Source: an uncultured Winogradskyella sp. (GTDB lineage Bacteria > Bacteroidota > Bacteroidia > Flavobacteriales > Flavobacteriaceae). Taken from it: DNA of 64,000 bases. The notes beneath the pieces are model-generated. The model ran no database searches, was not told the DNA's origin, and saw only the letters and a list, made by a program, of their open reading frames with translations. The stretch spans positions 434,001 to 498,000 of the forward strand of contig CAJXLB010000002.1 in NCBI GenBank assembly GCA_913055905.1, written 5' to 3'. The position numbers and the translations under genes were made by a program. The first letter of the stretch is position 1, and the number at the start of each line of letters is the position of its first letter. Below are positions 56,712-64,000 of this stretch, piece by piece.

Positions 56712-59700
56712 ATGAAAAAATCACTTATACTAATACTTGGCCTCTGTTTGAGTCTGAGCCAAGTTTGTGATGCCCAAAAAAAATCGAAAAAGAAAACAGA
56801 TGATAAAACGCCACTAGAAGCCATAAGCATTTCTGGTCTTAAATGGCGTAACGTTGGTCCTGCATTGACCTCTGGTCGTATTTCTGATTTTGCGTTTAAT
56901 CCAAACAACCCATTCGAATACTACGTGGCAACTTCCTCTGGTGGCGTTTGGAAAACTATAAATTCTGGAGTGACCTATGAACCCATTTTCGATTCGCAAG
57001 GCTCATACTCCATAGGTTGCGTAACTATGGACCCAAACAATCCCAATGTGATTTGGGTCGGCACGGGAGAAAACAATAACCAACGTTCTGTAGCATATGG
57101 TGATGGTGTTTATAAATCCTTAGATGGTGGAAAGTCTTGGGAACATATGGGACTTAAAAATTCAGAGCATATTGGAAAGATTATCGTACATCCTGAGAAT
57201 TCAGATGTGGTTTATGTGGCAGCTATTGGACCGTTATGGAGCAAAGGTGGAGATAGAGGCTTGTATAAAACAGAGGATGGCGGAAAGACATGGACCTCCA
57301 TTATTGATGTTGACGAGCATACTGGAGTAAACGATGTGGTTATGGACCCTAGAGATCCTAATGTTCTGTACGCTTCCACATTACAAAGACGACGCCATGT
57401 GTTCACCTACGTTGGTGGTGGTCCTGGGTCTGGTTTACATAAAAGTGTCGATGGTGGTGCAACATGGACAAAAATTCAAAAAGGACTTCCAAATGAAGAA
57501 TTAGGTCGCATAGGATTAGCCATTTCACCAGCAAACCCTGAGATTATTTATGCCATTGTAGAAGCTGCTAATGGCAAGGGAGGATTTTTCGCATCGACCA
57601 ATAGAGGTGCGAGTTGGGAGAAACGCAGTTCGCATGTTACCAGTGGTAATTACTACCAAGAAATTATTGCAGACCCAGTAGATGAACATACGGTGTATTC
57701 CATGGATACGTGGATGTCCGTAACCCATGATGGCGGTAAAACCTTTAAAATGGTCGGAGAGGACACAAAGCATGTCGATAACCATTGTATGTGGATAAAC
57801 CCTAACAATAATCAACATTGGGTTGTTGGCTGTGATGGTGGTATCTATGAAACTTTTGATGCGGCCAAAACTTGGGACTTTAAAAAGAATTTACCTGTAA
57901 CCCAATTTTATAAGGTGGCTGTAGATAATGATTATCCATTTTATAATATTTATGGTGGTACCCAAGATAATTTTAGTTTGGGTGGGCCTTCACGTGTGTT
58001 AACAAATCATGGTATTCGAAATTCTGAGTGGTTTATAACCAATGGAGGCGATGGCTTTGAATCGCAAATAGACCCAAATAATCCCAACATTGTTTATGCA
58101 CAATCACAGTACGGTGGTTTGGTGCGTTTTGATAAGAAAAGTGGTGAAACGGTTGGCATAAAGCCAAAAGCTAGAAAAGGGGAGAACGCCTATCGTTTTA
58201 ATTGGGATGCACCACTTGTTGTAAGTCGTCATGTGCCAGGCCGTCTTTATTTTGCTGCCAATAAGGTATTCCGCTCAGATGATTATGGTAACAGTTGGGA
58301 TGTGATTAGCGAAGACCTTTCGCAGCAAATAGATCGTAATACCTTGAAAGTTTATGACCGTGTGGTAAGCATTGATGCTGTTATGAAAAATGGTTCAACA
58401 TCACCTTACGGTGCTGTGGTAGCCTTTTCAGAATCGCCAATAAATAAGAATCTTTTGGCGGCCGGTACAGATGATGGTCTTGTTCATATTTCTGAAGATG
58501 GCGGACAAAATTGGCGTAAAATCGCAACTATTTCAGGAGCACCTGAACAATCCTATGTCAATAGCGTGCTCTTATCTAAACACGACGAGAATGTGATGTA
58601 TGTGGCATTTAACCATCATAAATTTGGGGATTTCAAACCATATATTTTTAAATCTACCAATAAAGGCAGAAGCTGGACAGCAATTCAGAATCATTTACCA
58701 GAGCGCGGTAGCGTATATGCTATAGAAGAAGATCATGTAGACGAAGATTTAATATTTGTGGGAACTGAGTTTGGTGTGTTCTTTTCACCTGATCAAGGTC
58801 AGAACTGGAAACAGCTTAAAAATGGGCTCCCTACTATTGCAGTAAGGGATATAGCCATCCAAGAGCGTGAAAACGACTTGGTTTTAGGAACTTTTGGGCG
58901 TGGTTTTTATGTCATGGACGATTATTCGGTGCTCAGAACTATCGAGAATTCCGAACCAGAGGAAGAGGCAAAGATTTTCCCGATCAGAACGGCACTAATG
59001 TGGGAGCAGAGTAGTCCGCTTGGACTACCCGGAAAATCGTTCCAAGGAGATAATTTTTATACAGCGACTAATCTTGGTCCTGAGGCTTTAATAACCTATT
59101 ACTACGGTAATGAATTTGAGTCGTTAAAGGATAAGCGCCAAAAAGCAGAAAAAGAACGTATTAAAGCTGGTGAGGATACACCATATCCTAGTTATGCCGA
59201 CCTCAAGGCCGAAACAGATGAAGCCAATGAAGAATTGGTATTTAGTATAAAGGATTCAGAAGGAAACGTAGTTAAAAAAGTGTTTCAACCCGCTAAAAAG
59301 GGAGTCCAGCGTTTTCATTGGAATTTGCGTTATACCTTACAAGACCCTATTGATTTGGGCACACCTTCATTTTACAATCCTTTTGGAGGGCGCGACGAAG
59401 GTACTTTGGTGGCTCCTGGAACCTATTCCGTAGAAATGGCTTTATTAAAAGACGGAGAGCTTAAATCCTTGACAAGTCCCATTAGCTTTGAGGTGAAAGC
59501 ATTGGATACCGTTGAGATGCCAGCAGAAAATCGTGCTGAGAAAGTGGCTTTCCAAAAGGCTCTTGCCAAGCTTCAGGCCGATTTTGGTATTGCTCAAGAA
59601 CTGATGTCCGAATCACGCAATAAACTAAAATATATCAAAGCAGCCATTAAACGTTCTGAACAACCGTTGGGCAATCTATCATCTGAGGTTACGGCTATAG

Positions 59701-60002
59701 AAAAACAATTACAGGAGGTCCAAGAAGCCATGTATGGCGACCCTGTTAAACGTCGTTTGGATATAGACCAACCCTTGTCAACTGCAAGTCGACTTGGTGC
59801 CATTGGATACGAGCAAAAGTATTCTACGGCAACACCAACCCAAACACATCGCGACAGCTACGCCATAGCCAAGGATGAGGTTATGGTTATTAAAGCTAAA
59901 ATGGAGCGCATTTTTAATGAGGACTTAAAAGCCTTAGAGAAGAAACTGATTGCTTCCGGTGCACCATACACACCAGGACGAGGATATAATAATAGAGATT
60001 AA
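56712..60002 (+). CDS. Exported BNR/VPS10-like beta-propeller protein
   Basis: A 1096-residue secreted protein with a signal peptide, then repeated Asp-box/BNR elements (SSGGVWKTINSGVTYEPIF, SLDGGKSWEHMGLKN, KTEDGGKTWTSI, SVDGGATWTKIQ, SEDGGQNWRKI, STNKGRSWTAI, SPDQGQNWKQL) over residues about 50-720, as in sortilin-like propellers. The remainder (720-1096) has a beta domain and a helical tail. Such proteins are usually annotated as glycosyl hydrolases in Bacteroidota, without proof. The gene ends 13 nt before the S9 peptidase start, so they probably work together. Confidence 0.85.
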   Translation: MKKSLILILGLCLSLSQVCDAQKKSKKKTDDKTPLEAISISGLKWRNVGPALTSGRISDFAFNPNNPFEYYVATSSGGVWKTINSGVTYEPIFDSQGSYSIGCVTMDPNNPNVIWVGTGENNNQRSVAYGDGVYKSLDGGKSWEHMGLKNSEHIGKIIVHPENSDVVYVAAIGPLWSKGGDRGLYKTEDGGKTWTSIIDVDEHTGVNDVVMDPRDPNVLYASTLQRRRHVFTYVGGGPGSGLHKSVDGGATWTKIQKGLPNEELGRIGLAISPANPEIIYAIVEAANGKGGFFASTNRGASWEKRSSHVTSGNYYQEIIADPVDEHTVYSMDTWMSVTHDGGKTFKMVGEDTKHVDNHCMWINPNNNQHWVVGCDGGIYETFDAAKTWDFKKNLPVTQFYKVAVDNDYPFYNIYGGTQDNFSLGGPSRVLTNHGIRNSEWFITNGGDGFESQIDPNNPNIVYAQSQYGGLVRFDKKSGETVGIKPKARKGENAYRFNWDAPLVVSRHVPGRLYFAANKVFRSDDYGNSWDVISEDLSQQIDRNTLKVYDRVVSIDAVMKNGSTSPYGAVVAFSESPINKNLLAAGTDDGLVHISEDGGQNWRKIATISGAPEQSYVNSVLLSKHDENVMYVAFNHHKFGDFKPYIFKSTNKGRSWTAIQNHLPERGSVYAIEEDHVDEDLIFVGTEFGVFFSPDQGQNWKQLKNGLPTIAVRDIAIQERENDLVLGTFGRGFYVMDDYSVLRTIENSEPEEEAKIFPIRTALMWEQSSPLGLPGKSFQGDNFYTATNLGPEALITYYYGNEFESLKDKRQKAEKERIKAGEDTPYPSYADLKAETDEANEELVFSIKDSEGNVVKKVFQPAKKGVQRFHWNLRYTLQDPIDLGTPSFYNPFGGRDEGTLVAPGTYSVEMALLKDGELKSLTSPISFEVKALDTVEMPAENRAEKVAFQKALAKLQADFGIAQELMSESRNKLKYIKAAIKRSEQPLGNLSSEVTAIEKQLQEVQEAMYGDPVKRRLDIDQPLSTASRLGAIGYEQKYSTATPTQTHRDSYAIAKDEVMVIKAKMERIFNEDLKALEKKLIASGAPYTPGRGYNNRD

Positions 60003-60015
60003 ATTGAGAAATGCT

Positions 60016-62847
60016 ATGAGAATTACATTGCTTTTGGGGTTTCTGTGCTTGACCCTTACAACAACAGCACAAAAGAAAATTATGCAACACGAGGATAAAG
60101 CCTTGTGGAACAGAATTAGAAATGTAGAAATCTCAAATTCTGGAGACTATATGCTTTATAGTCTTGGTCCAGAAGAGAAAGATCAAACGCTTCACCTTCA
60201 AGAGATTAATGGCAAAAAAATCATGTCTCATGAGCGCAGTAATGGTGGACAATTTTCGTACGACTCCAAGTATGTTGCATTTACGGTCAATGCCTTTAAG
60301 GATAGCATTAAAGAAATGAAAAGGCGTAAGGTGAAAAAGGATAAAATGCCAAAGGATACCCTTGTGATTTATGATATCAATGGTTCATCTGTGCAGAAAG
60401 TCCCAAATGTAAAATCCTATAGAATGCCCGAAAAGTGGTCTGGTATCATAGCATATATGCTAGAACCTATTAAAAAAGAGAAGGACACTAGCAAGTCTAA
60501 AGAAACAGACTCTTTAAAAACCAAAGCAACCGATAGCGTAAAGACAAATAAGAAGAAAATGAAAAAAGTGTCAAAAGACAACGGCTTTCATTTGGTAATC
60601 AGAGGTTTGGAAGACGCTAAGGAAGACACCATAAAATATGTGCTTAACTATGCCATGGCAGAAAAAGGAAAGCATTTAATCTATGCTACTTCAGGTGAAG
60701 TGGATAGTCTCGGAGGTGGTGTGTACCATTATGATGTAGATAAAGGTGCTAGAACCTTATTACTATCAAGCCACCACAAAACAAAATACCCACAACTCGG
60801 CATTTCAGAATCTGGTAAACGTGTGGCTTTCGTCGTGGATGCCGATTCCACCAAGATCCTTATTAAAAAACCAAATCTTTATGCTTGGAATTTAGGGGAA
60901 GGGGAAGCAACACGTATCGTAACATCAGAAGAAAACGACAGTAAGCTATTGGTTTCAGAAGACGAATCACTAAGATTTTCAAAAAATGAAGAACGCCTGT
61001 TCTTTGGCTTACGACCAACACCAATTGTTCAAGACACTACATTATTGGATGAAGAAATTGTAAATGTCGAAGTGTGGACCTATGACGAGCCTCGACTTTA
61101 TACCGTTCAGGAATTGGATGTAAAGGACGATAAGAAAAAAGCTTTCCTGTCCTTATATGATTTCAATACCAATAAAATGGTTCAAGTGGCTGATGAAACT
61201 TATGATTTAGCCCGTTATGGCGATGAAGGAAACAGTACTTATGCTGTTATAGGGAACCAAACGCCTTATTTATTGCAAAGTCAGTGGACAGCGCAAAGAC
61301 CTATGGATATGCAACGTGTTGATTTGAGCACAGGCGAGCGAAAGGACATCGCCTCAAAGGTGTATGGAGGCTCTTCCATAAGTCCGAAGGGAAAATACCT
61401 CTATGGCTATAGTCGCAAGGACAGCACTTGGTTTACCTACAACCTAAAAACCCTAAAATATACCGCATTGACCAAAGGCCGTCAATTCTATAATGAATTG
61501 CACGACTATCCAGATGACCCTTACAGCTATGGTGCTGCAGGATGGACGGAAAACGACGAAAAATTTCTAATTTATGATCGATTTGATATTTGGGCCTTTG
61601 ACCCAGAAACGGGAGCGTCAGAGAATCTAACTAATGGAAGAGCGTCTAAAATGCGTTATCGTTACGTGAGATTGGATGAAGAAGAGCGCTCCATTCCAAA
61701 TGACGAATCCTGGATGCTCAGCACCTTTAACGAAGATAACAAATATGGTGGCGCTGCATCATTCAATCCAAAACGCAAAACCATTAAGCAGTTAATCGAA
61801 GGACCTTATTCCTTCGGCGGTTTTACCATGGCTCAAAACGATGATAAGGAGCGTCTGTTGTTTACTAGAGAGTCTTTTTCTGAGTTCCCAGACCTGTGGA
61901 GCACAACGACCAAGTTTAAATCACCAAAGAAAATCACAGATGCTAATCCGCAGCAAGCAGATTATAACTGGGGAACGGCCGAATTGGTAGAGTGGACCTC
62001 TCTTGATGGTAAGCCACTAAAAGGTATGCTTATTAAGCCTGAAGATTTTGACCCGAATAAAAAATATCCAATGATTGTAAACTTCTATGAGAAGAGTTCG
62101 GATGGTTTGTACCGTCATCGTGCACCTTCTTATGGCAGGAGTACTATCAACTATCCATTTTATGCAAGTCGTGGCTATTTAATTTTTAATCCAGATGTAT
62201 ATTACCGCGATGGCTATCCAGGCGAAAGTGCCTTTAATTGCGTTATTCCTGGAATTACGACACTTATAGAAAAAGGTTTTGTAGATAAAGATAATATTGG
62301 CGTACAGGGTCACAGTTGGGGCGGTTACCAAATTGCTTATTTGGTGACTAAAACCGATATTTTCAAAGCTGCCGAATCTGGAGCGCCTGTGGCCAATATG
62401 ATTAGTGCTTATGGCGGAATACGCTGGTGGACAGGCTTAAGCCGTCAGTTTCAATACGAGCACACGCAGAGTAGGATAGGAGGGACACCATGGGAATATC
62501 CACAGCGTTATATCGAGAATTCACCCATTTTCAATATTGATAAAATCAATACGCCTTTATTAATTATGCATAATGACGAAGACGGTCATGTACCTTGGTA
62601 CCAAGGTATTGAGTTCTTTGTGAGTTTAAGGCGCTTAGGAAAGCCAGCCTGGTTCCTTAACTACAACGGCGAGCCACATTGGCCATTAAAAATGCAAAAC
62701 CGTATCGACTTTAATATTCGTATGGCACAGTTTTTTGATTATTACCTAAAAGGTGCACCCAAACCTGAATGGATGGAGCGCGGTGTTCCTGCACTAGAAA
62801 AAGGCATAAATCAAGGGTACGATTATATAGAAGCCGATGGTGACTAA
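60016..62847 (+). CDS. Exported S9-family prolyl-oligopeptidase-like peptidase
   Basis: A 943-residue protein from the ATG at 60016 (RITLLLGFLCLTLTTTAQ signal peptide); an in-frame TTG at 59950 would place 22 irrelevant residues before it. A long beta-propeller region (about 30-600) includes a Lys/Ser/Thr-rich insertion near residues 155-190. The alpha/beta hydrolase domain has Ser767 in GVQGHSWGGYQ, Asp856 in HNDEDGHVP and His888 in NGEPHWP, a complete triad. It cleaves peptides, often after proline or from oligopeptides. It follows the BNR gene by 13 nt. Confidence 0.92.
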   Translation: MRITLLLGFLCLTLTTTAQKKIMQHEDKALWNRIRNVEISNSGDYMLYSLGPEEKDQTLHLQEINGKKIMSHERSNGGQFSYDSKYVAFTVNAFKDSIKEMKRRKVKKDKMPKDTLVIYDINGSSVQKVPNVKSYRMPEKWSGIIAYMLEPIKKEKDTSKSKETDSLKTKATDSVKTNKKKMKKVSKDNGFHLVIRGLEDAKEDTIKYVLNYAMAEKGKHLIYATSGEVDSLGGGVYHYDVDKGARTLLLSSHHKTKYPQLGISESGKRVAFVVDADSTKILIKKPNLYAWNLGEGEATRIVTSEENDSKLLVSEDESLRFSKNEERLFFGLRPTPIVQDTTLLDEEIVNVEVWTYDEPRLYTVQELDVKDDKKKAFLSLYDFNTNKMVQVADETYDLARYGDEGNSTYAVIGNQTPYLLQSQWTAQRPMDMQRVDLSTGERKDIASKVYGGSSISPKGKYLYGYSRKDSTWFTYNLKTLKYTALTKGRQFYNELHDYPDDPYSYGAAGWTENDEKFLIYDRFDIWAFDPETGASENLTNGRASKMRYRYVRLDEEERSIPNDESWMLSTFNEDNKYGGAASFNPKRKTIKQLIEGPYSFGGFTMAQNDDKERLLFTRESFSEFPDLWSTTTKFKSPKKITDANPQQADYNWGTAELVEWTSLDGKPLKGMLIKPEDFDPNKKYPMIVNFYEKSSDGLYRHRAPSYGRSTINYPFYASRGYLIFNPDVYYRDGYPGESAFNCVIPGITTLIEKGFVDKDNIGVQGHSWGGYQIAYLVTKTDIFKAAESGAPVANMISAYGGIRWWTGLSRQFQYEHTQSRIGGTPWEYPQRYIENSPIFNIDKINTPLLIMHNDEDGHVPWYQGIEFFVSLRRLGKPAWFLNYNGEPHWPLKMQNRIDFNIRMAQFFDYYLKGAPKPEWMERGVPALEKGINQGYDYIEADGD

Positions 62848-62860
62848 GGCACTTTAAATC

Positions 62861-63133
62861 CTAAGAGGCTTTTTTGGAGTGATCTTGTACGCTTTTCTTA
62901 ATTTCCAAAAGATGCATGACGATTGAAGACAATTCAAAATTCAAGAATCGTGCATCTTTTTTGTTAAAGTCCTCTATATGATGCTTATAGATTGAGGTGT
63001 AACCCTCTTTAATCGAAATAAAGAAGCTGTCATCACTAGCATCTAGAGTTACAGAGCATTTAAATTGACTTTCTTTAAGTAGCCAATAGGATAAGCTATT
63101 GATTTGTGTGAATAAGGATAGATTCTTGTCCAT
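62861..63133 (-). CDS. Small cytosolic protein of unknown function
   Basis: A 90-residue protein without signal peptide (DKNLSLFTQINSLSYWLLKE, FKCSVTLDASDDSFFISIKE, NFELSSIVMHLLEIKKSVQD). Alternating strand and helix; no family recognised. It is convergent with the S9 gene and 14 nt from it, and transcribed away from the following noncoding stretch. Confidence 0.55.
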   Translation of the reverse strand: MDKNLSLFTQINSLSYWLLKESQFKCSVTLDASDDSFFISIKEGYTSIYKHHIEDFNKKDARFLNFELSSIVMHLLEIKKSVQDHSKKAS

Positions 63134-63520
63134 AATACAGTAGGTTAAAAAATTAATGAGGGCTCAATGGGTAATTAGGTAGTTACAAGATAGACATGGT
63201 GCTTAAATTTTCATAGAAATTAAGTTAAACGGCTGTATTTATTCCACAAAAGACAACTCAAAGCCTAAGCAATCGACCAAAGTAAGTTTAACCGCCTGTT
63301 AGTATGTTTTAGAAATAAGAGGTGATATGTGGGCTAAAAGTCGGCATTTATGAGTACCTTCGATGCGCCTTCCAAAGGACAATCTCAGTAAGATTGATAG
63401 GGCTATGTCTTAGTAGCCTGTATGTGTTTTAGTTATCAATAGGTAAATTTTCGCAATTTCCGCTTAGTTAAATCTCTTCTTTTTAAGGTCAAAGCAGTAA
63501 TAGTAATTTAATATCAGTAC
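63134..63520. other. 387-bp noncoding region with degenerate repeats
   Basis: Spacer between a leftward small gene and the rightward cold-shock gene. Imperfect direct repeats are visible: TAAGTTAAACGGCTGT (63221-63236) with TAAGTTTAACCGCCTGT (63283-63299), and GCCTGTTAGTATGTTTTAG (63294-63312) with GCCTGTATGTGTTTTAG (63416-63432). I see no tRNA, long hairpin or convincing open frame; a 12-codon frame at about 63350 is not called. Confidence 0.5.
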
Positions 63521-63976
63521 ATGGGTAGATCACAACAGACCTTTCAAAAAAGTGAAAAAGAAAAAAAAAGTTTAAAAAAGCGCGAAGACAAACGTAAAAA
63601 AATGGAAGCGCGCAAAGCTGAAAAAGAAGCTAATGGCACGTCGGGTATTCCGCTGGCATATGTAGATTATAATGGTAACCTTACCGATACACCACCGGAT
63701 CCTTCAAATAAAGTGAAGGTAGAAGCCGAAAATATTGAGGTTAGCATCCCTAAAAAAGAAGATGTTGAAGACGACTTCGACCCCATACGCCAAGGCAAAG
63801 TGTCATTCTACGATTCTTCAAAAGGCTTCGGTTTCATCATAGATACCGAAACTAACGAAAAGCATTTTACGCATGTTAGCAATATCGAGGACGACATTGC
63901 TGAAGATGATAAAGTTACTTTTGAATTAGCTAAAGGCAAACAAGGTATGGATGCCATAAAGGTTAAGTTAAGCTAG
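63521..63976 (+). CDS. Cold-shock-domain protein with basic N-terminal extension
   Basis: A 151-residue protein. Residues 1-85 are a highly charged, probably disordered extension (KSEKEKKSLKKREDKRKKME ...), and residues about 88-151 are a cold-shock domain (RQGKVSFYDSSKGFGFIIDT with RNP1-like KGFGFI, and THVSNIEDDI). It would bind single-stranded RNA or DNA as an RNA chaperone. The lysine-rich tail should add nonspecific nucleic-acid affinity; this flavobacterial form is about twice the size of a CspA. Confidence 0.9.
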   Translation: MGRSQQTFQKSEKEKKSLKKREDKRKKMEARKAEKEANGTSGIPLAYVDYNGNLTDTPPDPSNKVKVEAENIEVSIPKKEDVEDDFDPIRQGKVSFYDSSKGFGFIIDTETNEKHFTHVSNIEDDIAEDDKVTFELAKGKQGMDAIKVKLS

Positions 63977-64000
63977 GAATTTCTCAAGCAGTTATTAGAG

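Noticed and set aside
59950..60015. 22-residue upstream extension of the S9 peptidase
   Set aside because: Lies inside the end of the BNR gene and precedes a normal signal peptide; the ATG at 60016 is the start.
63134..63520. Possible tRNA or small RNA gene
   Set aside because: No cloverleaf arms, CCA end or strong hairpin could be found; only degenerate repeats.
1..64000. Prophage, insertion sequence, toxin-antitoxin or CRISPR defence locus
   Set aside because: No transposase, integrase, phage structural, nuclease-defence or repeat-spacer signature was seen on either strand.

Overview
The window reads as chromosome of a low-GC, probably marine member of the Flavobacteriaceae (Bacteroidota). 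The grounds are PorX and a type IX secretion (T9SS) C-terminal sorting domain, the fused LpxC-FabZ protein, the HisB fusion, TAnnTTTG-type -7 elements, weak Shine-Dalgarno sequences with frequent TTG starts, and many protein families typical of flavobacteria. The genus cannot be fixed from the sequence alone; I see no rRNA, tRNA, CRISPR array, prophage or insertion sequence.

Region 1 (1-11.9 kb) is the edge of a surface-polysaccharide locus: a truncated group 1 glycosyltransferase, a Wzx-like flippase, an exported beta-helix protein, an AsnB-type amidotransferase, a 1379-residue T9SS-exported pectate-lyase-like protein and UDP-glucose 6-dehydrogenase. Region 2 (12-18 kb) holds ald, two small membrane or exported proteins, an unlisted 47-codon secreted peptide gene, tsaE, the T9SS regulator porX and a divergent HD-domain phosphohydrolase. 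Region 3 (18-27.5 kb) is a housekeeping run: lpxD, lpxC-fabZ, lpxA, efp, a second lpxD-like gene, sucD, then fabG, a VWA membrane protein and a prohibitin-like SPFH protein.

Region 4 (27.5-35 kb) is a complete histidine operon, hisG-D-C-B-H-A-F-IE. A 16-residue leader peptide with three consecutive His codons and a mutually exclusive terminator/antiterminator precede it, so classical attenuation is predicted. Region 5 (35-46.6 kb) is mixed: an S41-type protease, a membrane LytTR regulator, a divergent TruA-like pseudouridine synthase, Dps, an MscS channel, three tandem DUF4251-like exported paralogues, an FAD amine-oxidase-like protein, a fasciclin lipoprotein and an M23-LysM peptidase.

Region 6 (46.8-50.2 kb) is a probable signalling locus: an unrecognised protein, a small cytosolic beta-rich protein and a TPR-transmembrane-adenylate cyclase with a complete set of catalytic residues. 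Region 7 (50.2-62.9 kb) groups an SLC12-like transporter with four large exported hydrolase-type proteins (penicillin acylase, CocE/NonD, BNR/VPS10 propeller, S9 peptidase), consistent with breakdown of peptides or amides. The window ends with a cold-shock-domain protein carrying a long basic N-terminus.

The most notable signals outside ordinary genes are the his attenuator, the small secreted-peptide gene overlapping its neighbour, and a 20-bp-phased repeat built on GTATTTCATCG. That repeat lies before the T9SS cargo gene and again at the end of porX.
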